The notes beneath the pieces were generated by a model, which was not told the DNA's origin, did no database searches, and saw only the letters and a list, made by a program, of their open reading frames with translations. Shown here one piece after another: positions 6,460 through 14,653 of a DNA stretch of 22,198 nt. The position numbers and the translations under genes were made by a program. Origin of the DNA: Planctomycetaceae bacterium (lineage in GTDB: Bacteria; Planctomycetota; Planctomycetia; Pirellulales; Thermoguttaceae); NCBI GenBank assembly GCA_015062085.1, contig SUVI01000051.1, positions 1-22,198 of the forward strand. The letters are read 5' to 3'. Within the stretch, counting starts at the first letter, position 1; every line of letters begins with the position of its first letter.

Positions 6460-7443
6460 ATGAAAGATCAGTTGATCACAGAGGTACAGCAGCAAATGCT
6501 GCCACACCTCAATAACGAACAGCTTTGCAAACTTCGTGCAGCTATGGAATTTTGCCTGCATGGGCTGGAGGTCACGCAGACCTATCAGCAGCAGACTCAG
6601 GAGCAGACAGACGTAACGGCGGCATTTATCGCTGCTAAGCGCATTGAGGGCTGCTCCGAAAAAACGCTGACCTACTATCACAAGACGATCAAAGCCATGA
6701 CGGCAGCAGTCGGTAAACCAGTGCAGCGGATCACCACGGATGACCTCCGGCAGTATCTGACGGCATACCAGATGCAGCGGAGATCCAGCAAGGTAACCAT
6801 CGATAACATTCGGCGCATTCTGGCCACATTCTATTCGTGGCTGGAAGATGAGGATCACATCGTAAAAAGCCCCGTCCGCAGGATCCATAAAGTGAAGACC
6901 GCCAAGGTCATCAAGGAAACCTACACGGACGAAGTGCTGGAACAGATGCGGGACAATTGTGATTCCCTGCGGGATCTGGCGATCATCGATCTGCTCGCCT
7001 CCTCGGGTATGCGTGTTGGAGAATTGGCGGCACTCAATCGCGATGACATCAATTTCAATGAGCGGGAATGCGCGGTATTCGGCAAAGGAAATAAGGAGCG
7101 TTTGGTATACTTCGATGCCAGAACGAAAATCCACTTGCAGAACTACCTCGATAGCCGTACAGACAGCAATCCCGCCCTTTTCGTCACGCTGCGCGCCCCA
7201 TACAACCGGCTGCGGATCGGCGGCGTGGAGATGAGATTACGGCAACTGGGCAGAAGGTTATCCATACCGAAAGTCCATCCGCACAAGTTCCGACGAACAC
7301 TCGCAACATCCGCGATAGATAAAGGCATGCCGATCGAGCAGGTACAGCAGCTCCTCGGACACCAGAAGATCGACACCACCATGCACTACGCTATGGTGAA
7401 ACAACAAAATGTGAAGCTGGCACACAGAAAATACATTGGATAG
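6460..7443 (+). CDS. tyrosine recombinase, Clostridia type (XerC-like)
   Basis: A 327-residue site-specific recombinase with a SAM-like core-binding domain (about 50-135) and a C-terminal catalytic domain. Catalytic residues in order: R185 in SSGMRVGELA, K209 in FGKGNKER, H275 and R278 in HPHKFRRT, H301 in LLGHQKIDTT, and the nucleophile Y310 in MHYAMVK. All are present, so it should be active. The ending KLAHRKYIG and the opening with MLPHLNNEQLCKLRAAMEF belong to a very uniform family that I associate with gut Clostridia, where it can sit beside invertible DNA. The start at 6460 has AAAGGAG (6446-6452), seven bases away. No phage, conjugation or hsdS gene is visible, and no att site is proven. 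It lacks the extra helix expected of an integron integrase. Confidence 0.85.
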   Translation: MKDQLITEVQQQMLPHLNNEQLCKLRAAMEFCLHGLEVTQTYQQQTQEQTDVTAAFIAAKRIEGCSEKTLTYYHKTIKAMTAAVGKPVQRITTDDLRQYLTAYQMQRRSSKVTIDNIRRILATFYSWLEDEDHIVKSPVRRIHKVKTAKVIKETYTDEVLEQMRDNCDSLRDLAIIDLLASSGMRVGELAALNRDDINFNERECAVFGKGNKERLVYFDARTKIHLQNYLDSRTDSNPALFVTLRAPYNRLRIGGVEMRLRQLGRRLSIPKVHPHKFRRTLATSAIDKGMPIEQVQQLLGHQKIDTTMHYAMVKQQNVKLAHRKYIG

Positions 7444-7711
7444 GACGGTAAGAATATGGCATTATTAAAAGACTTAACTGTTGACGATAATGGATACGTT
7501 TACGCAGTCACGCTGTGAAAAAGGATGGATCCTGAAAGTGTCCGATGAGTATTTAACCTCGTAAAACATGGAGGCAAAGTGGTTTGAAGCTCCCGTTGGG
7601 AGGCCGAGCTGCCGTTAGATGAAAAAATAATTAAAAATTTTCACGGCCTCCCTTTGACGGATCACAGCAACTATCTTGGGCTGGGAAACTCCGCGGAATC
7701 TCTTTCACCGT
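7444..7711 (+). other. decayed stretch after the recombinase
   Basis: An ATG at 7456 opens a 20-codon reading (MALLKDLTVDDNGYVYAVTL, stop at 7516-7518) that looks like the head of a truncated gene cotranscribed with the recombinase. Nothing further is recognisable. GGGAGGCCG (7598-7606) and its exact complement CGGCCTCCC (7644-7652) form an inverted repeat around an AT-rich centre. They lie at the change from imported to host-type composition and downstream of the minus-strand glycosyltransferase gene, so either a mobile-element edge or part of a terminator is possible. Confidence 0.35.
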
Positions 7712-9304
7712 TTATTTTTCAGTCTGCGGCGGCGCGATCGCGTAGCGGACTCTCAAAGGAGGGAGTTCCGCGGATGTCCGCCATGGAATACTCAAAATTT
7801 CGGGTGAAACGACAGCCGTCGGAAACCGGCGCGCAAGAAATTCCGGCACTTCGTCTGTTTCCGAGTCCGGCGTTTTCTCTTCGTACTGCCAAACGACGAT
7901 ACCTCCGTTTTTCGCGAAATCTTCATCTGAAATTTCGACAATCAACGGCCGACACCATTCTTCCAGCCCGTCGTAGTAGCACAGAACTGCCGGACGGTTT
8001 TTCATTCCGAGCGCTGCGTGTCCCGCGAGCTTCCAGTGACCGGTGAGCATGGGACACGGAATTCCGGCGTACCTCTCGTTCCAGATATCCTCCAGACGCG
8101 AACCGAGTTCCTGTGTCGGAAATTCTGCGTGTCCCGGCCTGGACGTGAACTGGTACCGGAACTGAAAATCCGCCCAGTAGCACGTTACCGTAATGAACAG
8201 AACGGCAGCCGCAAACTGAAAACTCCGCCGAAGTGGAAGACTTCCCGAGAAATTTCGGAAAAACAGAACGTACCAGAGAGCGAACAGCGTCCAGAGCGGC
8301 GAACCGTACTGAGAGCGCATATTTTCCGTTCCAGTGTATGCAAAAAGTCCAACTTGCAGCAGGATCGGAAACCAAAACATGAACGTCAGGAACCGACGCC
8401 GAAATGCCGATTCCTCCGGATCTTCCGACGGACGAGCCGCGGACTGAAGAACGGCGGTCCGATCCCGTTTCAGCTGCCAGATGTACCCGCAAAGAGGGAT
8501 CAGCGGAATGAGGACCGGCAGGATGAGAAAGCATTGGCATCCCATGAAGCGCAGGGGGGTGAGCAAATGATTCCACGGGGAACTTTCGCTCAGCAGATCG
8601 ACGGCAAATCGAAATGGCGGAAAGTCATTCTGGATGAGCCAGTAAAAATGCGGCGAAAAAACCAGAAACGCAGCCGCAGTCGTCAGCCACGGACCCGGCG
8701 TGAGCCAGTACCTGCGGCATTTTCGTTCCCAGAAAAGGTAAAGGACCATCGTGAGCACCAAAAGCCCGAGCGAGTACTTGCAGATCATTCCGATCCCAAG
8801 AACAAGACCGACCCAAAGCCAGTCGCGCAGCCGGTCAAATTCGACTGCCCGGAAAAGCAGAAATATCGCGAGGCACCAGATGACCGTCGGCGGAATACTG
8901 GTCGTGAAATTCACGTTCCCCATGTTCAGATACCGGTAGGCGGCACTCGCAAAAACGATCAGGAGTGCTTTGGTTTCTGAAACATAGTATCTTGAGAAAC
9001 GCCAGATCGCCAGAAGTCCGACGAAACTGGCCAGCGCGCCGCACACGGCACTCGATGCGACTACGTGTCCGCAGAGCTGGTAAACCGATTCGATGCACCA
9101 GAACGCAAACGGCGGATGATGCGCCGACCCCAGGACCCATTCACGTCCAAGGATCAGCTGCTCAATGACGTCAAAGTTACTGGGAGCTGCACACATCAGG
9201 CACGGCAGCGCAACCCAGATACCAAACCACAGCGCGGCAAAGCTCCAGAAATACTTCGCGGCCTGCCCACTATTCAATTCCAGTTCATCAAACGTCTCTT
9301 TCAT
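7712..9304 (-). CDS. GT39-family (ArnT/PMT-like) membrane glycosyltransferase
   Basis: A 530-residue polytopic membrane protein with roughly ten hydrophobic segments, the first at about 20-40, then a non-membrane C-terminal domain from about residue 390. NFDVIEQLILGREWVLG (43-59) followed by HHPPFAFW supplies the first periplasmic-loop acidic residues and the H-P-P motif typical of GT39 enzymes, which move a sugar from a polyprenyl-phosphate donor to lipid or protein at the periplasmic face. The acceptor is unknown. AAGGAA precedes the start. It lies 98 bases downstream of the hydrazine-synthase-like gene on the same strand, separated by a small hairpin (AGGCAG 9333-9338 with CTGCCT 9358-9363); cotranscription is plausible. 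Composition is host-like. Confidence 0.75.
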   Translation of the reverse strand: MKETFDELELNSGQAAKYFWSFAALWFGIWVALPCLMCAAPSNFDVIEQLILGREWVLGSAHHPPFAFWCIESVYQLCGHVVASSAVCGALASFVGLLAIWRFSRYYVSETKALLIVFASAAYRYLNMGNVNFTTSIPPTVIWCLAIFLLFRAVEFDRLRDWLWVGLVLGIGMICKYSLGLLVLTMVLYLFWERKCRRYWLTPGPWLTTAAAFLVFSPHFYWLIQNDFPPFRFAVDLLSESSPWNHLLTPLRFMGCQCFLILPVLIPLIPLCGYIWQLKRDRTAVLQSAARPSEDPEESAFRRRFLTFMFWFPILLQVGLFAYTGTENMRSQYGSPLWTLFALWYVLFFRNFSGSLPLRRSFQFAAAVLFITVTCYWADFQFRYQFTSRPGHAEFPTQELGSRLEDIWNERYAGIPCPMLTGHWKLAGHAALGMKNRPAVLCYYDGLEEWCRPLIVEISDEDFAKNGGIVVWQYEEKTPDSETDEVPEFLARRFPTAVVSPEILSIPWRTSAELPPLRVRYAIAPPQTEK

Positions 9305-9402
9305 TGGTCTATTCCTTCTAAAAATGTCTCAAAGGCAGAAAACAGTACCTCTGCTTCCTGCCTCTGAGTCTCCATCATTTCAGAGTGAGGTCACTCAAAA
9401 AC

Positions 9403-12327
9403 TTACGGCAGAACGATCGGCATGTCTTCCTCGATGGTCAGATCGTGGATCTTGCCGTCGGCGGTGCGGACTTTGAGACGGAGGTTTTTCACGACTCCGT
9501 ACTGAACGTCGCCGAAGACATCGTTAAACTTTTGGATCTGAATGAGGCATTTGCCGTTCATTCGGCCTTTCAGAGCGTTCAGAACATCCACGCGTTTCGT
9601 GTCGGTGCCGTAGGTCGCTTCGAGAACTTCTCCCGTGAAGTCCTTTTCCGCGTTCTTCATCAGCTCTTCCATCGCCTTTTTCTTCGCGTCTTCCTTCGCT
9701 TTCAGCTCAAGCGCGGACGGTGCGAGCGTCAGCGGACCGGAGACTTTTTCCGAGTCGCCGTCCTGCCGAATGTCGAAGCGGTTGATGACCGGCGCGGACT
9801 TGATGCGCGGACGGATCGGCGGGACGGTGTTGACCGCGGTGGAGTACGGATCGTACATCGCGCGCACTTCCTGATCGCCAAGGTACGGACCGTTGCAGTC
9901 CACCCACGCGACGAGAAGTTCCGCGTCTTCCTTGCTCACTTTCACGCCGTGGTGCTTCCCGCTGGTCGCGTTCTGGATGAGCGTGCTCGTGGGACTCCAC
10001 GCGGTATACGGCGGGAGAGTTTTGAGGTTTTCCGGGTCGTTCTGGTGGTAGCCTTCCACGACGAAAACTCCCGCGAGGTTGATCGGAACGCCTTTTTCGT
10101 TCTTCGGCTTACTTCCGCCCCAGCCGCAGTCGCCGGAGACGAGCGTCAGGTACGGTTCGCAGAACGGGGACTGATCGCCCGGACGGGAATGAACGTTGGC
10201 CCACCAGCCTTTTTTCGACGGACGGCACGTCATGTTCAGTTTCGCGTACGCGGGAGATTCCGGATCCTGATGGCATTTGCCGCAGTTACGGTCCAGAACG
10301 GGCTGAACGAACCGCATGTAGCTGATGCTCTCGGTGCCCCACGGAGTTGGAGTCAGATCGACGGGCGGCTTGCGAAGCGCAGCCCCCATCTGTCCGCCGC
10401 CCATCAGTTTGTTCGAACGCGTGCTCATGTTCGATTCATGGCATCCGAAGCAGCCGCGGTTTTCGCCCGGCATGACATACGTGAAGGAACGCATCACGTG
10501 GATCGCCTGACCGTTTTCGTCAAGCATCTGGAAGAAAATGGCCTGTCCCGGCGGGACGCGGAAGTTGACGGATCCGTCCGGTTCGATCGGGACGGTGCCG
10601 AGGATGCGTTTCACGCCGTCGGCCTGGAAGACGGAGATGGCAGGACCGTCATGCTGGACCGTTTTGTTCCACGTCGTGTACGTTTTGGGGTCCATCTGGA
10701 TGACGCGGAGGTACTTGCCTTTTTCGCGCAGGATCGGATCCGCGCCTTCAAAGACGTTGTTGCTGTAGAGGATACCGTCTTCCGGTTTTTCACCGGAACC
10801 GATCTTCGGCCACTTCACCAAGTCGGGCTTTTCGACCGGAACGGGACGCGCACGCAGCGGAGATGCGTAGTAAGCGTTGAAGTCGCCTTCGTAAACGAGC
10901 TCTTTGTTGCCGTAGACGTCCTGGAAGTAGAGATTGAAGAACCAGCCGAAATCGCTTCCGCTGTAGAGGCAGCCGCGCCGAACCCAGCTGCGCCACGGCA
11001 TGGTACGGTGGCCCGTCGCGTCACGCGCGGAGACCAGCATATATTCTTCGGAGAGCGGATACGGCGATTTGTACGCGAAATAGTCGCCCGCTTTATGGTA
11101 GTCGTAACTCGGCGGCGGGTCATTCGGTCCGCCCCGGTCAACCGGCCAGCTCGCTTCCGCCCAGTTGCACTCGCGCGTGATCAATTCGAGACCGTCGGGG
11201 TAGTTCAGACCCTCATCCGGATTGATGTATCCGATCGTGCCGTCAAACCAGGCATGGTGTCCCACCGCGGTAAAGACGACTTTCTTGCTTCCGGGGATCT
11301 GACGCGCTTCCGTCAAAACGTCGGGCCAGACGGACTGGTTGCCCCAGAACGTCTGCGGATTCGTTCCGTCCGGGTTGATCGTCCAGAGGGACTGAACGCG
11401 CCAGAGTGCTTTGTCGGTGTACTCCCAGCGCGTGAAAATGACGCGGCCGTCCTGCATCATGGAGGGAAGGTATTCCGGCTCACCGTTCGCGGAAATGACG
11501 TAAATGTTCTTTCCGTCCGCGTCGCATCGAGCCACGGCAAACGCATGCGTCATCGGCATGCAGCGGACGTAGGAGTGCTGTCGGCTCGTGCAGAAAACGA
11601 TCTTTCCCTGCGGCGTGTAGATCGGATCCAAGTCGTCGTAGTCCCCGACCGTGAGCTGTTTCATCCCGGTGCCGTCCGCGTTCATTTCAAAGAGATGGAA
11701 CGATTTTTCACCCGGAAGACGGTGGGAGAAGAGGATCTTCTTTCCGTCAAACGAAACGTCCGGACGCCAGAACGACCCGCCGTTATCCAGCAGCGTGCGT
11801 TTGACTTCGCCCGGATTCAGCCCCACGACGAGCAGTTTCCCGCCGTCGGTCGCCATGAATCCGTTGCGGTGGCGCGCTTCATGGCCCCATTCATCCGTCG
11901 CGTCGCCGGGTTTGCCATGCGGGTACGGATTGTCGATGACGACGATCTCGTTGAAGTTCAGGAGCGGATTGCGCATCACGATCTCACGCTTCGCGCGGCG
12001 GACGGCGAGGTAGAATTCTTTCGCGGTTTCCGGCGTCTCCTGCACTCCGGAGAACTTCTTCTCCACTTCAGCCAGATCCGCAAGCTGCGGAGCGAGGTCC
12101 GGCGCACCGTCGAGTTTCGCGATACGTTCGGCAGCTTCGCGTGCGTAAACGATTTCCTGTTTAGCCTTCTCAAAAGTCGGCTCATTGTCGCACTGGAAGA
12201 GATAGTCGGCTTCTAGCTGCTTGATCCCTTTTTCAGTGGTGGGCTGATACTGCGCGAACGCCGGCGGGACGAAGCCCGTCAGACACGCGGAGACCAGCGT
12301 CAAAACGGCGAGAAAATGTTTTCTCAT
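9403..12327 (-). CDS. secreted diheme protein related to hydrazine synthase alpha (HzsA-like)
   Basis: A 974-residue exported protein. Residues 1-25 are a signal peptide (MRKHFLAVLTLVSACLTGFV, cleavage after AFA). Residues about 185-330 hold PD40/TolB-like propeller strands (FDGKKILFSHRLPGEKSFHL; MNADGTGMKQLT; TINPDGTNPQTF). Two class c heme sites follow: CFGCH at 626-630 and CGKCH at 682-686. Propeller plus two CxxCH motifs is the layout of the hydrazine synthase alpha family, which has many members in non-anammox planctomycetes and relatives. Nothing else of anammox metabolism is visible, so a redox or carbohydrate-linked periplasmic role is more likely than hydrazine synthesis. The ATG at 12327 was chosen for its signal peptide and GGGAG site (12340-12336); a longer frame reaches 12489 but would bury the signal. 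Confidence 0.75.
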   Translation of the reverse strand: MRKHFLAVLTLVSACLTGFVPPAFAQYQPTTEKGIKQLEADYLFQCDNEPTFEKAKQEIVYAREAAERIAKLDGAPDLAPQLADLAEVEKKFSGVQETPETAKEFYLAVRRAKREIVMRNPLLNFNEIVVIDNPYPHGKPGDATDEWGHEARHRNGFMATDGGKLLVVGLNPGEVKRTLLDNGGSFWRPDVSFDGKKILFSHRLPGEKSFHLFEMNADGTGMKQLTVGDYDDLDPIYTPQGKIVFCTSRQHSYVRCMPMTHAFAVARCDADGKNIYVISANGEPEYLPSMMQDGRVIFTRWEYTDKALWRVQSLWTINPDGTNPQTFWGNQSVWPDVLTEARQIPGSKKVVFTAVGHHAWFDGTIGYINPDEGLNYPDGLELITRECNWAEASWPVDRGGPNDPPPSYDYHKAGDYFAYKSPYPLSEEYMLVSARDATGHRTMPWRSWVRRGCLYSGSDFGWFFNLYFQDVYGNKELVYEGDFNAYYASPLRARPVPVEKPDLVKWPKIGSGEKPEDGILYSNNVFEGADPILREKGKYLRVIQMDPKTYTTWNKTVQHDGPAISVFQADGVKRILGTVPIEPDGSVNFRVPPGQAIFFQMLDENGQAIHVMRSFTYVMPGENRGCFGCHESNMSTRSNKLMGGGQMGAALRKPPVDLTPTPWGTESISYMRFVQPVLDRNCGKCHQDPESPAYAKLNMTCRPSKKGWWANVHSRPGDQSPFCEPYLTLVSGDCGWGGSKPKNEKGVPINLAGVFVVEGYHQNDPENLKTLPPYTAWSPTSTLIQNATSGKHHGVKVSKEDAELLVAWVDCNGPYLGDQEVRAMYDPYSTAVNTVPPIRPRIKSAPVINRFDIRQDGDSEKVSGPLTLAPSALELKAKEDAKKKAMEELMKNAEKDFTGEVLEATYGTDTKRVDVLNALKGRMNGKCLIQIQKFNDVFGDVQYGVVKNLRLKVRTADGKIHDLTIEEDMPIVLP

Positions 12328-12376
12328 GATTTGATCTCCCAAAAACGGTGAAACGATAAAAAATTTAGTCATTTTT

Positions 12377-12404
12377 ATTTTACTCCAAAACACCGGATGC
12401 GCAA
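12377..12404 (-). promoter_or_regulatory. probable promoter of the HzsA-like gene
   Basis: On the minus strand, TTGCGC (12404-12399), 16 bases, TAAAAT (12382-12377). The start would fall near 12370, about 43 bases before the ATG at 12327. The -35 is weak. Confidence 0.45.
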
Positions 12405-12485
12405 GTACCCCGCAAAAAATTTTCCACGATTTCAGGCATTTTTCTGGAATCGCACGTCTCTGAAACCTGTATTTTTCCCAAACGG

Positions 12486-13988
12486 TCACTCATTGGGATC
12501 GTTTCCGGTACGCTGGATCTTTTTCTCATCACGCAGAAACCAGTCCTGTCCATTTCCAGTCAGTTTATTTTCCCGAAAAATTCCGCTTGCGCCGTCGATC
12601 ACCGCGATCCCGTAGGCGGCATTGCTCTCCATGGTGCAGTCGGCCGCCAGAGCGTAAGCCCCTGCTTCCGCAGTGAGACCGGTACCGCCGCATCTTTGGA
12701 AAACGCAGTCCCGAAACGTTCCGCGTGCATTTTCCGAGACCACTGTCCCCATCTCGCCCTGATCCGTAAAATCGCAATGTTCCGCTTGAAGCTGCGTTCC
12801 TTTCTTTGTGATGTAGAGACCGCAGGCTTGATTTTGGAGGAATCGGCAATCCCGGATCTTCCCTTTCGCGCCGCCGGAATGGAGCATCCCAAAAATTTCC
12901 TGTGCCTGAAAGATGCAGAAGACCACCTCCACTTTAGAGTTCTGCATGGCATTGAGCCCAGCCGTTTTATTTCTCTCGAATCGGCATTGCGTCAGGGTCG
13001 CGGAGGCTCTGTCAAGCAACTTCACGCCGACGCCGCATTCCGTGAACCGTGAGTCAAAGATCTTCGCATTCGACCCTTTCCCGGTGAGTCCGATCCCAGA
13101 GGAACAGCGTTGAAAATCGCAATTTCGGACCTCCAGCTCGCCAGTGTCGCGCAAGAGCAGGCTTTCTGTCGTACTATCCGAAAAGAGACAGTTTTTCAAA
13201 ACGCCCCGACCGCCTTCGCCAAGCTGCAGGTCGATCAGCGAATTGCTCCAGAACGTGCAGGCATTGAACTCGCTTTGGACCCCGTTTTTCAGAACAATGC
13301 CGATGTGCGATTTCTCGATGACGCACTCGTCGAAATTCAGCCGGACTTCTTCACCGTATGCCAAAACGCAGCATCCTTCCGAGGACCCCAAAACGCATTT
13401 CTCAAAGAAACCGCGATCGGCAGCCACTCGGACCGCTGCGTGCCGGGCATTGAAAAGGAGACGCGCTTTCTTTTCCTTTTTGCTTTCCGGTCCATTGGGG
13501 ATCATGCGGACTCCGCCTTCATTCCGGATCGAAAGATTCTGAACGCGCACGAGACCAGCCTTCACGTAAAGCACATTTTGTTCTCTTCCCGCAAGCAGCA
13601 CATCCTCCGGCTTCTCTCCGAGTCCGCGCAGCGTCAGATTTTTCCCGATCGTCAGCGGCTCGTTCACCTCATAGATCCCAGCTCGGATCTCGATCGTTCC
13701 CCCTTCCGCAGTCATCGCATACGCCTCGCCAAGCGTCCGAGCATCATCCGGCACGGTGACGGTCTGAAATTCCGCATTCTGCGCAGATCCCCGTGTTTCT
13801 GTCCCTCGCGTTTCTGTCCCTCGCGTTTCTGTCCCTCGCGTTTCTGTCCCTCGCGTTTCTATTTTCGTGCCGGCCTCTGGAATTTCGCCGTCCGAGGCAT
13901 AGACAGTCCCCGTACCGACCGCAGCACTCAAGCCGACCGCCAGCAAAAGAAGTAAATTCCCGATTCCGTACTCCAGCCAAAATTTCAT
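12486..13988 (-). CDS. exported right-handed beta-helix protein
   Basis: A 500-residue secreted protein. MKFWLEYGIGNLLLLLAVGL starts a signal peptide ending near VYA-SD (about 31). Residues 44-66 are five ETRG(T/S) repeats encoded by a 15-bp tandem repeat. From about residue 75 (TVTVPDDARTLGEAYAMTAE) the sequence is a pectin-lyase/NosD-like parallel beta-helix: a row of coils with the pattern (N/D)C-x-F/(V/L)-x(n)-G-(V/I), such as FDECVIEKSHIGIVL, LKNCLFSDSTTES and FRDCVFQRCGGTGL. Such domains usually bind or cleave polysaccharide; no catalytic site can be named. The start at 13988 is preferred because GGGAG (14000-13996) precedes it and the promoter start lies near 14037; a TTG at 14030 is too close to that start. 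Divergent from the 14200-14650 region. Confidence 0.75.
   Translation of the reverse strand: MKFWLEYGIGNLLLLLAVGLSAAVGTGTVYASDGEIPEAGTKIETRGTETRGTETRGTETRGTETRGSAQNAEFQTVTVPDDARTLGEAYAMTAEGGTIEIRAGIYEVNEPLTIGKNLTLRGLGEKPEDVLLAGREQNVLYVKAGLVRVQNLSIRNEGGVRMIPNGPESKKEKKARLLFNARHAAVRVAADRGFFEKCVLGSSEGCCVLAYGEEVRLNFDECVIEKSHIGIVLKNGVQSEFNACTFWSNSLIDLQLGEGGRGVLKNCLFSDSTTESLLLRDTGELEVRNCDFQRCSSGIGLTGKGSNAKIFDSRFTECGVGVKLLDRASATLTQCRFERNKTAGLNAMQNSKVEVVFCIFQAQEIFGMLHSGGAKGKIRDCRFLQNQACGLYITKKGTQLQAEHCDFTDQGEMGTVVSENARGTFRDCVFQRCGGTGLTAEAGAYALAADCTMESNAAYGIAVIDGASGIFRENKLTGNGQDWFLRDEKKIQRTGNDPNE
13795..13860. repeat. 15-bp in-frame tandem repeat in the beta-helix gene
   Basis: Four identical 15-base units (GTTTCTGTCCCTCGC on the plus strand) at 13795-13854 plus a partial fifth unit. 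They encode ETRGT repeats between the signal peptide and the beta-helix. Perfect identity at DNA level indicates recent slippage; length variation would only change a linker. Confidence 0.9.
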
Positions 13989-14043
13989 CGCAGGTCTCCC
14001 TTTTTCAGATTTGAACAAAATTTCTGCCAATTATATTACTTTA

Positions 14044-14072
14044 AGTTTACCTCATCCCGCTCCGGGTGTCAA
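14044..14072 (-). promoter_or_regulatory. promoter of the beta-helix gene
   Basis: On the minus strand, TTGACA (14072-14067), 17 bases, TAAACT (14049-14044), identical in hexamers and spacing to the promoter at 4862-4890. The predicted start is near 14037. Confidence 0.7.
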
Positions 14073-14211
14073 GCAGGGGCTGGAAAAAAGTCCAAGCAGA
14101 TCTCCCCAAACCGCTCACCTGTCTTCAGCGGCGGGATCAGTACTCGTTACCCAATGAACCTTTTTTCTTTTTTCCAGATGAAAATTTTTTAAAAAAGCAG
14201 GAGGCCCCCCA

Positions 14212-14240
14212 TTGCAAAAATTTTCCAAATCTGGTAAAAT
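14212..14240 (+). promoter_or_regulatory. orphan promoter in the 14031-14653 gap
   Basis: TTGCAA (14212-14217), 17 bases, TAAAAT (14235-14240), with TG at 14232-14233 (extended -10). No gene begins within 400 bases downstream; a terminator-like hairpin comes first, at 14262-14301. Confidence 0.55.
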
Positions 14241-14261
14241 GAAGCTGAACGGAAATAAAAT

Positions 14262-14301
14262 GGACGTTTGAACGGATCAGACCGTTTTGTCCGTGTTTTT
14301 T
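14262..14301 (+). terminator. terminator-like hairpin close behind the orphan promoter
   Basis: GGAC (14262-14265) with GTCC (14289-14292) encloses AACGG (14271-14275) with CCGTT (14282-14286); the run TTTTTT (14296-14301) follows. An alternative stem, ACGGA (14272-14276) with TCCGT (14290-14294), sits directly before the T-run and excludes the first. Transcripts from 14212-14240 would therefore be about 55 bases if terminated here. Confidence 0.45.
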
Positions 14302-14409
14302 CATGAAGTTTCGGAACTGCTCGTGCAGAAAAACTGAAATAGAATGAACCGTTAAAAAAAAACATTAAATTCCCATTTTTCGAGACTTTGCGGTTTTAAA
14401 AAATAAAGC

Positions 14410-14560
14410 GAGTCCATCACTACCACCCGGGTGACCGGAGATGGCTTGTCTACAGTGCTAAAATCGTGACGCCTATAGGGGTGTTGCGTAGCGCTGTAGA
14501 AAAATATCGGTCCTTGGACGCTCTTGTGGTAGAGAGCATGGTATTTTCTCTTTATTTTTA
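14410..14560 (+). ncRNA. candidate structured RNA of unknown class
   Basis: Nested pairings suggest a compact fold. A closing helix joins CCAT (14414-14417) and CTACCAC (14420-14426) to GTGGTAG (14526-14532) and ATGG (14538-14541). Inside lie a small hairpin, CCGG-GTGA-CCGG (14427-14438) with a GNRA-type loop, and a longer hairpin, CTACAG (14450-14455) with CTGTAG (14494-14499), continued by GCTA/TAGC and a CCTATAGG tip. A T-rich tail follows at 14542-14558. There is no open reading frame here. It does not match the conserved cores of tmRNA, RNase P or SRP RNA that I know. It might be transcribed by read-through from 14212 or from an unseen promoter. The rest of the gap 14031-14653 shows nothing else recognisable. 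Confidence 0.4.
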
Positions 14561-14653
14561 ACGCGATGCTCCTATTTTTTATGGAAATTCGTTTCAGGAC
14601 CGCATGTATTTGGCCTCCAGACCGCAGAACGCTTGGTTCCTGAAAGGTTTTTT

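Noticed and set aside
1..7443. Integron with gene cassettes and integrase
   Set aside because: The small same-strand genes and nearby tyrosine recombinase suggested it, and isolated GTTRRRY-like heptamers occur (near 1132 and 7614). No paired attC sites separate the genes, and the recombinase lacks the integron-specific extra segment.
9385..12216. A 943-codon open frame on the plus strand opposite the HzsA-like gene
   Set aside because: It is antisense to a gene with signal peptide, propeller strands and heme motifs. Its product is an Arg/His/Val-rich sequence with no family features, as expected from the complement of GC-biased codons.
9403..12327. Evidence for anammox metabolism
   Set aside because: Only a single HzsA-like paralogue is present; the family is broad in non-anammox planctomycetes and no other hydrazine gene is in view.
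13110..13955. A 281-codon plus-strand frame opposite the beta-helix gene
   Set aside because: It is the complement of a well-supported gene with promoter and signal peptide, and it includes the complement of the 15-bp repeat as a meaningless SRFCP repeat.
14410..14560. Assignment of the candidate RNA to 6S, tmRNA, RNase P or SRP RNA
   Set aside because: Only a vague resemblance in size and rod-like pairing to 6S was seen; the conserved core sequences of the other classes are absent. It was therefore left unassigned.
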